From CAWGGS01 sp046704745 (GTDB lineage: Bacteria; Desulfobacterota; Desulfobulbia; Desulfobulbales; Desulfocapsaceae), in contig JBJKRL010000043.1 of the NCBI GenBank assembly GCA_046704745.1, forward strand, positions 1 to 64,000: a stretch of 64,000 nucleotides of DNA, given 5' to 3'. Shown here piece by piece: positions 17,698 through 26,919 of this stretch (position 1 is the stretch's first letter; each line of letters opens with the position of its first letter). The notes under the pieces were generated by a model that saw nothing but the letters and a program-made list of their open reading frames with translations, ran no database searches and was not told the origin of the DNA. The position numbers were made by a program, and so were the translations under genes.

Positions 17698-19122
17698 TTA
17701 CTTCTTTTTCAGACCATCGACAGTGTATATGTTATGGGGATTCCAGAGCATCCAACCGTCTGAGCCGAAATCCTCCGCCCCCTTGATCTGTTTTCCAATT
17801 TCCACACCTGTAAAAGGACGCCGGTCGTAAGCATAATCCTTGAAAGCCTGCAACCAAGGCCGGAACCGAACGGAGGGAAGCCCTGTTCTTTCCTGAGCCT
17901 TTTTCAGCGTCAGATACACGATCTCGTAAGGGTTGGCAACAGGATTGCGATACTTGGGTATCCCGAGATGAAAACCTGAAGGATAGAGCATGAGACCTAT
18001 GTAATCAACTGTAGGAACCAGTCTGTCGATGCTCTGCCCGATCTGGGTATCCCCGTAATTCCATGCTACATACCCGAATATATCCGCTGATATAAAAACA
18101 TTGTAAGGCAAAAGTCTGCGCCGCGCCTCCTTTAAAAAGCCCATTATGCTGCCAATCCGGTTTTCTTTGGTGTTGGGCACGCCATATATGAGTCCCTTAT
18201 GATCAGGGAATCGAATATAATCGAACTGAATTTCGTCAAAACCGTTCCGGGCCGCCTCAACAGCTATTCGGATGTTATAGTTCCACACCTCTTTTTTCGA
18301 CGGATCCACCCATACGAGCTGCTCCCGGTCGCGCCAGAGCTTCCCGTCGGGGGTCTTAACCGCCAGGTCCGGACGGGCAGTGCCCAACAAATTGTCTTTA
18401 AAAACGACAATACGGGCGATTGTATATATACCCTTCTCCTTCAGGGATTGAACAAGGGTCTTGATATCGTCCACGGTTCGTACCTTTTGGGCTCCTATCT
18501 CGGCTGCCAGTGGAATACTGCTCGGGTAAGGTATCAGACCCTTGTCTCCTTTCACATCAATGACCAAGGCATTGAGCTCCGTTTTTTCAATGAGAGACAG
18601 GGCGTTGTGCCTGAACATCCGGCTGCCGGTGCCGTAAACAGTCAGATAAAGGGCTCTGGGATGAATGGGCCGTAATCGAAGCACCAATGCGGAAGTGTCG
18701 GATTGATCGTCCATCTTCATTTCAGTACGCGTGTATCCAAGCGCCCTCGCCGCAACTATACTGATTTTATGCGTTACCGAAAACGATCCGTTTGCATCCG
18801 TTCCGATCACTTCTTTGCCGTCAAGAGTTACGATGGCATCAGGAATGGGTTTGTCCGTAGTTTCATCAATAACCTTGCCGGTAAAAAGCAGAGAGTGGTT
18901 GGATGCGCCGCCTGTTGCCGGCTGATTCCCGGACGGGACAGGCGGAGAAATTTCTCCGGCAGAGGGGGGACCTGTCTGAGACACCTCGGTACCCGCTTCA
19001 ACCGAAGAAGAAATAAGAGGCGCTCCCTTTATCTTTTCCGCATGAACAGTATTTTGAAAGACGACAGCAATGAGTGCAACCAACAACACCAGCAATGTTT
19101 TTGCAAAACGTTTTCGCTTCAT
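17698..19122 (-). CDS. DUF4015 putative glycoside hydrolase with carboxypeptidase-regulatory-like domain
   Basis: 474 residues: signal peptide, a Pro/Ser-rich linker, a beta-sandwich resembling CarboxypepD_reg (TGKVIDETTDKPIPDAIVTL, residues about 80-150), then a TIM-barrel-like DUF4015 domain (LNALVIDVKGDKG, FDEIQFDYIRFPD with probable catalytic acids, DYIGLMLYPSGF). It is probably a secreted or periplasmic polysaccharide hydrolase. It sits between the NamZ fusion and a polysaccharide deacetylase, all on one strand with minimal gaps. Confidence 0.8.
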   Translation of the reverse strand: MKRKRFAKTLLVLLVALIAVVFQNTVHAEKIKGAPLISSSVEAGTEVSQTGPPSAGEISPPVPSGNQPATGGASNHSLLFTGKVIDETTDKPIPDAIVTLDGKEVIGTDANGSFSVTHKISIVAARALGYTRTEMKMDDQSDTSALVLRLRPIHPRALYLTVYGTGSRMFRHNALSLIEKTELNALVIDVKGDKGLIPYPSSIPLAAEIGAQKVRTVDDIKTLVQSLKEKGIYTIARIVVFKDNLLGTARPDLAVKTPDGKLWRDREQLVWVDPSKKEVWNYNIRIAVEAARNGFDEIQFDYIRFPDHKGLIYGVPNTKENRIGSIMGFLKEARRRLLPYNVFISADIFGYVAWNYGDTQIGQSIDRLVPTVDYIGLMLYPSGFHLGIPKYRNPVANPYEIVYLTLKKAQERTGLPSVRFRPWLQAFKDYAYDRRPFTGVEIGKQIKGAEDFGSDGWMLWNPHNIYTVDGLKKK

Positions 19123-19143
19123 ATAATCCAGTTCTTTAAACTC

Positions 19144-19929
19144 TTAGTGAAACTTTTCCCTGAAGATCCATTCAAAGGCTTTTCCCTGATTGGCATTCGT
19201 CAATAAAAATCGCGGCAGCTTCATTATGCTGTCGGCCTGAGTAGCACGGTGGGCCTCGATGGTAAAACCGGCCACATACCCGGCTTTTATAAGTCGGGAA
19301 ATGAGAAAATCGTCATAGATTCCAAATGGCCAGGCCATCATATCCACCTTTGTCCCGCATTCCTTTTCCAACTTGGCCTTGGATATTATAAACTGCGTAT
19401 CAACGAATTTTTCGTAGGCATCCGCAGATAATCTTCTATGCTCTACCTTGAAGTTCGGATGCCAGTATGAATGCGACTGGATATCGAACAGCCCGGTTTT
19501 TTGTAACGATCTCAGCTGATCCCATGTCAGCGCATAGGAGGCGTTGCCGATGGCGGAGGGATAGATGAACAAGGTTACCGGAATATGGTATTTTTTTACC
19601 ACTGCAAGCATATCCGTATAAACGGACTTATGGCCGTCATCCACCGTAATGACAACGGAACGGGACGGTGGGGGAGGACCTTTATGCAGATAGGCATTCA
19701 CGAGCATCCGTAAGGGAATGATGGTGTAGCCGTGTGACCTCAGATACTCAAGGTGAGAAATAAAAACCGGGGTCGTTATGGTCATGCTGTCGGCAACCAC
19801 AGGTCCAAAACGATGATACAACAGGATGGGACACTCAAACGCGGACGCCTTCACCTTCTCGGAGGCAAGCGAACCCGTTGTAAAGACGCAAAGATGCAAA
19901 ATTGCAATCAGCAGAATTTTCTTGATCAA
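19144..19929 (-). CDS. Polysaccharide deacetylase (NodB homology, PgaB-like)
   Basis: 261 residues with a signal peptide (MIKKILLIAILHLCVFTTG). NodB motifs are present: TVDDGHKSVY (catalytic and metal Asp pair; the usual TFDDG has V here) and HSYWHPN (H-S-x-x-H metal ligands), then MAWPFGIYDD. It should remove N-acetyl groups from an extracytoplasmic polysaccharide or peptidoglycan. First gene of the three-gene envelope cluster. Confidence 0.85.
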   Translation of the reverse strand: MIKKILLIAILHLCVFTTGSLASEKVKASAFECPILLYHRFGPVVADSMTITTPVFISHLEYLRSHGYTIIPLRMLVNAYLHKGPPPPSRSVVITVDDGHKSVYTDMLAVVKKYHIPVTLFIYPSAIGNASYALTWDQLRSLQKTGLFDIQSHSYWHPNFKVEHRRLSADAYEKFVDTQFIISKAKLEKECGTKVDMMAWPFGIYDDFLISRLIKAGYVAGFTIEAHRATQADSIMKLPRFLLTNANQGKAFEWIFREKFH

Positions 19930-20505
19930 GGGTGGTGTCGACGAGATGTATGGGTGTGTTGATTAGATGACTGTTTAAGGTGCTCTATAAAAGAGTCTCC
20001 AGAAGAGATCTCTTTTGCTTCCTACAAAAAAGGCTACTCTTTCCTGCAGGATTTTGCAATGATTTCTCACTGCAAAAATTCCCAATTATGTATGTCTTTT
20101 CTTTGGGCATGACAGCATGGAGACATAAAGTTCCTGCCTAAACTGATGAGAAGCCCGGGCTAACCTCTTCAATCATCGCCGGGGGCATTGCATCTGCCGG
20201 CCTCCGACTTCACAGTAACAAAGCATACCAAAATCCGCACGGCCAAGCCATCTCTTGATGTTTCCGTTACTTTATTTTGTTTTGATTCCCGGAAATTTAG
20301 ACCGGAGCACTGGAAATTTTTCACCTGGTGGTTTCAACGGTTCTCCGCTTACTCTTAGTCTGTCTGGAGAAATGATAAAACATCTCTTATTTTCTTTGCG
20401 TAAGCGGCCTACCTGTAGTACATTTTTCCAATAGGTAACAACTACGGCAACCTACAATAATAACAAGGCCCTTCGCAAGATCGAGCCGCAACCTTGAGAT
20501 GACTC
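19930..20505. other. Intergenic region without a gene; repeat end at 20141-20163
   Basis: About 575 bases between divergent genes, with no convincing ORF, tRNA or riboswitch. At 20141-20163, AACTGATGAGAAGCCCGGGC followed by TAA is a diverged end of the dispersed repeat family seen at 49017-49040 and 34584-34603. The rest presumably holds the two divergent promoters. Confidence 0.5.
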
Positions 20506-21096
20506 ATGGCGGAAATAAAAAGCACAATGGAAAAAGTCCTGGAACGGGCGGCGCAAATGGCTGCCGCCGAAGGCGACGGAGCAAATACCGAGGATCTTGA
20601 CAGGCTCGGGATGAGGATGGCGGCCGAGTATCTAAGCAAATCGGAAGAGAACCTTCTCAAAACCCTTCAGAAACAACCGGCTGAAAACCAGATGGCCATC
20701 CGAGCCGGGATGGCCAGAACACTTCTAAGAAACATCGTATTGCCCCGGGACAAGGATTTGGTAGAAACGGGCACCAAGGCCTTACAGGGCCTTATAGAAC
20801 TCGGGCAATCGTCGCGGGACATCTCCTCCATCTGCTCCGAGATCCAAAAAATTTTAGGGCAATACAACCAGCATAAAGAACAGCTGAAACAACAGCTCGA
20901 TCAGGCAATACGGGCTCAACTTGAACAAAAGATGGGCAATAGAGGGGAAAAGCTCTCCGGCCAGGTCTCAATAAATCCGGCCATGCACCCCCAGTATCAG
21001 GAAGAGTGGGCTCGGATGCAGAGCGATCTCAACAATCAATACAATCAGGCCCTGGATCAGCGCAAGAACATGATCCAGCAACGCCTGGCACCCTGA
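20506..21096 (+). CDS. Conserved hypothetical protein, helical, Gln-rich C-terminus
   Basis: 196 residues, cytoplasmic-looking, no signal or membrane segment. It is almost entirely predicted helix: an acidic N-terminus, LLKTLQKQPAENQMAIRAGM in the middle, then a coiled-coil-like stretch rich in Gln and Glu (residues about 118-140). I do not recognise a named function. It lies 16 bases before the M24 peptidase gene and is probably co-transcribed with it and with phoH. Confidence 0.7.
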   Translation: MAEIKSTMEKVLERAAQMAAAEGDGANTEDLDRLGMRMAAEYLSKSEENLLKTLQKQPAENQMAIRAGMARTLLRNIVLPRDKDLVETGTKALQGLIELGQSSRDISSICSEIQKILGQYNQHKEQLKQQLDQAIRAQLEQKMGNRGEKLSGQVSINPAMHPQYQEEWARMQSDLNNQYNQALDQRKNMIQQRLAP

Positions 21097-21112
21097 CTGC
21101 AAATATCTGATC

Positions 21113-22213
21113 ATGGAGTATCTCGCACGGATTAAAAAAATTCAAGCGGCACTGCGAAGAAAAAAAATCGACGCCGTGCTGATCAGTGAACCGGAAAACC
21201 GCCGGTATCTCTCCGGCTATTCGGCTCCGGACCATGGAATCGGCGAGAGTGCGGGCGTCTTGCTCGTTTCGGTAAAAGGCCCGGTCCATCTGCTGACCGA
21301 TTTTCGCTTTCAGCTCCAGGCCCAGGCCGAAGCCCCGGACACCACCATCGTTCTCTATCCTAAGGGCCTCCTGGCGCTTCTCAAAGAGCTGCTGCCGGAT
21401 CTCGGCATTCGATCTTTAGGTTTTGAAAGCGACTACACCCTCCACTCCTTTGCCTCTCTGTTAACGGAAAAATGCCGGGATCTGAGAATTACGGCAAGCC
21501 CACTAACAGGGCTCGTTGAAGAGATGAGGATTATTAAGAATGACGCCGAACTGGACAAGATCCGGGCCTCGGTCAAGCTTAACGAGAGAGTCTTCCAGGA
21601 TATCTATTCAGAAGATCGAAAGGGAAGAACGGAGATCGACCTTGCCATTGCCATCGAAACCCGCATGCGTCTGCTTGGAGCGCAAGGCCCCAGCTTCCAG
21701 ACCATCGTGGCCACCGGCAGCCGCAGCGCCCTGCCGCATGCCGTGCCCGGTCCGGTGACCATAGAAAAGGACCGGCCGCTGATGTTCGATATGGGGCTCA
21801 TCCTGGACGGCTACTGTTCCGATATGACCAGGACCTTTCCCAACGGAAAGGCCGACGCCAGATATCTTGAGATTCACAGGCTGGTCCGCAAGGCCCAACA
21901 GGCCGGGATCAGAGCCATCCGAGCCGGAGTAAGCGCCCAGGCGGTCGACCGGGCGGCAAGAAGCGTCATCGCCGACGCCGGATGGGGCAAATATTTCGGC
22001 CATGCCCTCGGTCACGGGGTGGGACTCGCCGTCCATGAGGCCCCCCGGCTTTCCGCGCGCAATCGAAAACACCTCAGATCCGGGATGGTCGTAACCGTCG
22101 AGCCGGGCATCTATATTCCGGATTGGGGAGGAATCAGGCTGGAAAATATGGTTATCGTTCGTGAAGACGGCTGCGAAATTCTCAATTCTGATACCACATG
22201 GCTCGATATATGA
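21113..22213 (+). CDS. M24-family aminopeptidase (Xaa-Pro type)
   Basis: 366 residues. The N-terminal creatinase-like domain (residues 1-125) precedes the pita-bread catalytic domain. The five metal ligands can be seen: Asp in FDMGLIL, Asp in CSDMTRTF, His in HALGHGVGL, Glu in VEPGIYI, Glu in IRLENMV. These bind two Mn/Co ions in Xaa-Pro dipeptidases. The 3' end overlaps the phoH start by 16 bases. Confidence 0.85.
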   Translation: MEYLARIKKIQAALRRKKIDAVLISEPENRRYLSGYSAPDHGIGESAGVLLVSVKGPVHLLTDFRFQLQAQAEAPDTTIVLYPKGLLALLKELLPDLGIRSLGFESDYTLHSFASLLTEKCRDLRITASPLTGLVEEMRIIKNDAELDKIRASVKLNERVFQDIYSEDRKGRTEIDLAIAIETRMRLLGAQGPSFQTIVATGSRSALPHAVPGPVTIEKDRPLMFDMGLILDGYCSDMTRTFPNGKADARYLEIHRLVRKAQQAGIRAIRAGVSAQAVDRAARSVIADAGWGKYFGHALGHGVGLAVHEAPRLSARNRKHLRSGMVVTVEPGIYIPDWGGIRLENMVIVREDGCEILNSDTTWLDI

Positions 22214-23526
22214 AAAAAACGCCTAAATATTTTGTCCTCGACACCAACGTTCTGCTCCACAATCCTGAATCAATCACCTCTTTTGACGACAATTTCGTCA
22301 TCCTGCCGATGACGGTTATCGAGGAACTCGATAATTTCAAACGCCATAACGACGAGCTGGGTCGCAGCGCCAGGCATGTCATCCGCCAGCTCGACACCTT
22401 CCGGGCCCGAGGCAGCCTAAAAGACGGAGTGAAGATGGAAAACGGTGGTATCCTGAAGATCTCGGTTGAACATAAGAATATGCCGGGGACGTGCATGGAC
22501 ATGTCGGTGCCGGACAATCGCATCCTTGCCGTGGCCCATTCCCTGCATGCCCAGGGAGAACGGGTCATCTTTGTTTCAAAGGACATCAACTCCCGTCTGA
22601 AAGGAGACGCCCTTGGCATCGAGGTGATGGATTTCGAGAAGCAGAAATGCAACTTCGACGAACTCTATACAGGTTGGAGCCAAAAACAGGTAACGACCGA
22701 TGTCATCGATGACTTCTATAAAAATGTAACCCTTACCAATCCCGACTTCGATTTTCTCGCCAACGAGTTCATCATCCTGCAGGACAAGGACAACCCGAAA
22801 CATTCCGGCCTGGGCAGGGCCATGGAAAAAAACATCCTGACCCACCTGGACTCCAAATTCGAAACAGCCTGGAACATCCATCCCCGATCCAAGGAGCAAC
22901 GCATGGCCCTGGAGCTGCTTCTCCATCCCGAGATCGATCTGGTCACCCTGATCGGTCGAGCCGGTACCGGAAAAACGCTTTTGGCCCTGGCGGCCGGGCT
23001 TGAATGCGTCCTGCACCAGAACGGCTTTGAAAAACTCCTGGTTTCCCGCCCCATTATTCCAATGGGAAAGGATATCGGCTTTCTCCCCGGAACCAAGGAT
23101 GAAAAGCTGAGCCTGTGGATGCAACCCATTTTCGATAATCTCACCTACCTTCTGCGCCTGGGGCATAAAATCGATGAAGGAACCGTCCAGCAAAAGATCA
23201 ACCGTCTCTTAAAGGACCAGCAGATCGAACTTGAGGCTTTGACGTATATCCGCGGCCGTTCCATCCCGAAACAGTATATCATCATCGACGAGGCCCAGAA
23301 CCTTACCCCGCACGAGGTCAAGACAATCATCTCCCGGGCCGGCGAAGGCACCAAGATGATCCTGACCGGGGATCCGAACCAGATCGACAACCCCTATCTG
23401 GACTCCTCATCCAACGGTCTGTCCTATGCCATCGAAAAGCTCAAGGGACAAAAGATCTACGGACATGTGACCTTAAGCAAGAGCGAAAGAAGCCCTCTCT
23501 CGGCAATTGCCGCGGACTTCCTGTAA
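22198..23526 (+). CDS. PhoH-like ATPase with N-terminal PIN domain
   Basis: 442 residues. Residues about 9-150 form a PIN-like nuclease domain (FVLDTNVLLHNP, VIEELDNFKR, further Asp in DNRILAVA). Residues about 230-440 form the PhoH ATPase: Walker A GRAGTGKT, Walker B YIIIDEAQN, and GDPNQID. This PIN-PhoH fusion (YlaK/PhoH2-like) has been linked to RNA unwinding and cleavage. The ATG overlaps the M24 gene; an internal ATG at 22210 is possible. Confidence 0.85.
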   Translation: MARYMKKTPKYFVLDTNVLLHNPESITSFDDNFVILPMTVIEELDNFKRHNDELGRSARHVIRQLDTFRARGSLKDGVKMENGGILKISVEHKNMPGTCMDMSVPDNRILAVAHSLHAQGERVIFVSKDINSRLKGDALGIEVMDFEKQKCNFDELYTGWSQKQVTTDVIDDFYKNVTLTNPDFDFLANEFIILQDKDNPKHSGLGRAMEKNILTHLDSKFETAWNIHPRSKEQRMALELLLHPEIDLVTLIGRAGTGKTLLALAAGLECVLHQNGFEKLLVSRPIIPMGKDIGFLPGTKDEKLSLWMQPIFDNLTYLLRLGHKIDEGTVQQKINRLLKDQQIELEALTYIRGRSIPKQYIIIDEAQNLTPHEVKTIISRAGEGTKMILTGDPNQIDNPYLDSSSNGLSYAIEKLKGQKIYGHVTLSKSERSPLSAIAADFL

Positions 23527-23646
23527 AACCTGCCCAAAATTTTTTGCCGGAAAAGTCGAAATTGATGAGCAAAACCGAACTTGATCTGGTATTTTTTCTT
23601 AATAAAGAAAATAACACCATAATCCTGTTTTCCATACCACAATCCC

Positions 23647-23979
23647 ATGCGACAGATAGTCATTGATGAACTCTCCCCCATGGAGAGGGATAATATCGAT
23701 TCATACCTGAAACGATCATTGCAACCAGGGCCGATGCTCGGCCTCTACTGGTTTGTCCTCACTGCCGATCTTCTGTCTGCAGCCCAGGCCGGACACGATG
23801 ACTGCGGTCCGTTTTATATGGCCGTAGAGGTGGAGAGAGCCAGCGTTCGTTTTGAACTGCTCGTCCGCAGCCACGCCAATCTTCACTGTACGTGCATTGC
23901 GTATGCCACACCGGTTCAACGTCAATTTATCCTTGATTTCATCGATAAGATGATTGCCGAAGAGTTGATTCGCGCCTGA
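23647..23979 (+). CDS. Hypothetical protein, 110 aa
   Basis: A compact alpha/beta protein with no signal peptide and an HCTC cysteine pair near residue 79. I do not recognise a family. It stands alone between phoH and the aconitase gene, on the same strand, with gaps of about 120 and 45 bases. Confidence 0.6.
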   Translation: MRQIVIDELSPMERDNIDSYLKRSLQPGPMLGLYWFVLTADLLSAAQAGHDDCGPFYMAVEVERASVRFELLVRSHANLHCTCIAYATPVQRQFILDFIDKMIAEELIRA

Positions 23980-24023
23980 CACCACAAAATTTCCGCATTA
24001 AGACCGATCTGTTAGGAGTATTT

Positions 24024-26291
24024 ATGAACACTTCCATCGATTCAACCGCCGACTTTATAGAAAACGCCTACAAAAAAATGCAGTTCAATATCGAACGCGT
24101 TCAAGCAAAACTCGGGCGTGCTCTTACCTATGCAGAAAAGGTCCTCTACGGGCATCTTGACCCTGAATCGGATTCCGAATTGATCCCGGGCAGCTCATAT
24201 ATCAAGACCTTGCCGGACAGGATTGCCCTACAGGACGCTACCGCCCAGATGGCCATTCTCCAGTTCATGCTGGCCGGAAAGGATGAAGCGGCAGTACCGG
24301 TCAGCGTTCATTGCGACCATCTGGTCCGGGCCCGTCAGGGAGCCGGTCCGGACCTTGCCACTGCCAAGATCGAAAACAAGGAAGTCTACGATTTCCTTTC
24401 TTCCGCTTCCAGACGATACGGTTTCGGTTGCTGGCTGCCGGGAGCCGGAATTATCCATCAGGTGGTGCTGGAACAATATGCCTTCCCCGGTCTGATGATG
24501 CTCGGCACCGACTCCCATACTCCCAATGCCGGCGGGCTGGGGGCCTTTGCCTCCGGGGTGGGAGGAGCCGATGCCGTGGATGTGATGGTCGGTCTGCCCT
24601 GGGAGGTCTTGCACCCCGTGGTGGTAGGTGTCCGGCTGACCGGAGAGTTGCGGGGATGGACAGCTCCCAAGGACGTGATCTTAAAGCTCCTCGGCCTCCT
24701 TACCTGTTCAGGCGGTACCAACAAAGTCTTCGAATATTTCGGTCCCGGTACTGAATCTCTCTCCTGCACCGGCAAGGCCACCATCTGCAATATGGGGGCG
24801 GAACTCGGGGCCACCACCTCCCTCTTCCCCTATGACCGGAGGATGAAAGCGTATCTCAAAACCTGCGGCCGCAGCGAGGCTGCCGATCTGGCGGACAGAT
24901 ATGCCCACCTTCTGCAGGCGGATGAGGAAGTGGCGCAAAAACCTGAAACCTACTATTCCCAAGTCATCGACATCGATCTGGATACGCTTGAGCCGCACCT
25001 CGTCGGTCCCCATTCTCCGGACCGCGCCGTGACCGTCGCCGCCATGGCCGACACCGTCGCCAAAGAGGGTCATCCGGCCAATATTACCTACGCCCTGGTG
25101 GGATCCTGCACCAACTCATCCTACGAGGATTTGAGCCGGATTGCCGCCACGGCAGGAGAACTGACGGCCAAAGGTGTCCGTTTAAAAATCCCCCTGCTGC
25201 TCACTCCAGGTTCGGAACAGGTGCGTGCCACCATTGAGCGGGACGGGCAACTGGCAAAGCTGGAGGCCATCGGGGCAACCGTGCTTGCCAATGCCTGCGG
25301 CCCCTGTATTGGTCAATGGCAACGAGACGGGATAGAACCGGGATTCAAAAATTCCATCGTTACCTCCTACAACCGGAATTTTCCCAAACGTAACGACGGA
25401 AACCTGGGGACCTGCAGCTTCATAGCCAGCCCGGAGACCTGTCTGGCCTATGCGCTGTTCGGAACCTTTACCAAAAACCCGTACACCGCCGAGTTACAGG
25501 ATTCCGAGGGCAATCCGTTTACGCTTCCGGCCCCGCCAAAAGTTGCCGAGGTCCCTCCCCAGGGGCTGGTGCGGGACAAGGAAGGTTTTCTGGCGCCGGT
25601 TGCAGACAGGGCGAAAGTCGAGGTTAAGATCGCCCCCAATTCTGACCGGTTGGCCTTTCTCTCTCCTTTTGACCCATGGAACGGAGAAGACTATAAAGGA
25701 CTGCGCCTGCTGCTCAAGGCCAAAGGCAAGTGCACCACCGATCATATCTCACCTGCCGGCCCGTGGCTCAAATTCCGCGGTCATCTTGACAATATTTCCA
25801 ACAATATCTTTGCGGGAGCCGTCAATGCCTTTTCTCAGGAGGTGGGAAGAGGGAAAAACCAACTCACGGATACGACCCAGAGCTTCAACGATATCGCCCG
25901 GGAGTACACGGCGGCCGGCGACAATTGGATCGTCGTCGGCGATACCAACTACGGTGAAGGTTCGTCCAGGGAACATGCAGCCATGAGCCCCCGGCATATG
26001 GGCGGCCTGGCCGTGATTGTCCGCTCGTTTGCCCGGATCCATGAAACAAATCTGAAAAAACAGGGGATATTGCCGTTGACCTTCATCAACGCTTTCGACT
26101 ATGACGCCGTTTTGGAGGATGACCGCATCAATCTGATCGGCCTTGCGGATCTGGCCCCCGGCAGCACCGTGCAGGCCGTCTTTCACCATTCTGACGGGAC
26201 CAGCACCAAGTGCAGTTTGAAGCATTCACTCAATGACGAACAGATCCGTTGGTTCAAGGCAGGGTCCGCATTGAACTCTCTGCGGGGATGA
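24024..26291 (+). CDS. Aconitate hydratase, mitochondrial type
   Basis: 755 residues, the size of mitochondrial-type aconitase. The three [4Fe-4S] cysteines are in GSCTNSSYED and CGPCIGQW; substrate residues are in LGTDSHTPNAGG and GDTNYGEGSSREHA. It interconverts citrate and isocitrate. The N-terminal KVLYGHLDPES and ALQDATAQMAILQF match the mitochondrial subfamily rather than AcnA or AcnB. A TTAGGAG ribosome-binding site lies just upstream. It converges on a fur-family gene four bases beyond. Confidence 0.9.
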   Translation: MNTSIDSTADFIENAYKKMQFNIERVQAKLGRALTYAEKVLYGHLDPESDSELIPGSSYIKTLPDRIALQDATAQMAILQFMLAGKDEAAVPVSVHCDHLVRARQGAGPDLATAKIENKEVYDFLSSASRRYGFGCWLPGAGIIHQVVLEQYAFPGLMMLGTDSHTPNAGGLGAFASGVGGADAVDVMVGLPWEVLHPVVVGVRLTGELRGWTAPKDVILKLLGLLTCSGGTNKVFEYFGPGTESLSCTGKATICNMGAELGATTSLFPYDRRMKAYLKTCGRSEAADLADRYAHLLQADEEVAQKPETYYSQVIDIDLDTLEPHLVGPHSPDRAVTVAAMADTVAKEGHPANITYALVGSCTNSSYEDLSRIAATAGELTAKGVRLKIPLLLTPGSEQVRATIERDGQLAKLEAIGATVLANACGPCIGQWQRDGIEPGFKNSIVTSYNRNFPKRNDGNLGTCSFIASPETCLAYALFGTFTKNPYTAELQDSEGNPFTLPAPPKVAEVPPQGLVRDKEGFLAPVADRAKVEVKIAPNSDRLAFLSPFDPWNGEDYKGLRLLLKAKGKCTTDHISPAGPWLKFRGHLDNISNNIFAGAVNAFSQEVGRGKNQLTDTTQSFNDIAREYTAAGDNWIVVGDTNYGEGSSREHAAMSPRHMGGLAVIVRSFARIHETNLKKQGILPLTFINAFDYDAVLEDDRINLIGLADLAPGSTVQAVFHHSDGTSTKCSLKHSLNDEQIRWFKAGSALNSLRG

Positions 26292-26294
26292 GTT

Positions 26295-26702
26295 TTACTT
26301 CATCTCCTGTATCTGTTGTTCTTTTTCCCGGCACTCCCGGCAGATTCCGACAAATTCCAGCCGGTAGCCCGTTATGGTATACCCATTGATCCGGCTTGTG
26401 GGCAGGGAACCGATACATTGCCGATCCACATCAAGATTGTCTATCCGATGGCATCTGATACAGTAGATATGATCATGATCACTGACATCACTGTCAAAAC
26501 GCTTTTGTCTGCCGCTCACCTCTCTTTTGGCAATCAATCCGGCCTGGGTCAGTATCTCCAGATTGCGATACACCGTTGCCAGGCTGATCCTGGGCAGCAT
26601 TTTTTTCACGCGATCATAGAGTTCATCGGCAGTGAGATGGAGTCCGCTCTGTTGTAATTCCTGCAGGATTATCTCGCGCTGATGTGTCATTCGTAGTATC
26701 AT
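26295..26702 (-). CDS. Fur-family metal-dependent repressor (Fur/PerR-like)
   Basis: 135 residues: winged helix with ISLATVYRNLEILTQAGLI, then the metal-binding segment SDHDHIYCIRCHRI and a C-terminal CRECREK. Two CxxC pairs bind structural zinc and the His-rich segment binds the regulatory metal. The sequence does not settle Fur versus PerR. A Fur-box-like sequence (26711-26729) lies directly upstream, suggesting autoregulation. ATG at 26690 is an alternative start. Confidence 0.85.
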   Translation of the reverse strand: MILRMTHQREIILQELQQSGLHLTADELYDRVKKMLPRISLATVYRNLEILTQAGLIAKREVSGRQKRFDSDVSDHDHIYCIRCHRIDNLDVDRQCIGSLPTSRINGYTITGYRLEFVGICRECREKEQQIQEMK

Positions 26703-26710
26703 TTTCCACC

Positions 26711-26729
26711 GATATCAATAATTATTATT
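26711..26729. promoter_or_regulatory. Fur-box-like sequence
   Basis: GATATCAATAATTATTATT matches the classical GATAATGATAATCATTATC box at 14 of 19 positions by eye. It lies 9 bases upstream of the fur-family start, and a second GATTATCG half-site follows, so repression by that protein is likely. Confidence 0.5.
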
Positions 26730-26919
26730 AAATGTAAGTGATTATCGTTTTTATGTCAACCCTTGTGATCTATTTAAGCCAACAATTTTTTCCATACTGT
26801 CTTCCGTGAAAAGAAAAATGTTTTATAGTTAGAGTTCTTAACGGGTAAACATTTCCAAATCATTGTAACCGTTGGCCGACCGGAAGATTTCATCCGCGGC
26901 CCGTTTTTTTGTGCAACCT

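Noticed and set aside
20160..20260. Possible riboswitch in the long gap before 20506
   Set aside because: A few GC-rich blocks and GCACGGCCAAGCC looked GEMM-like, but the conserved core was not found.
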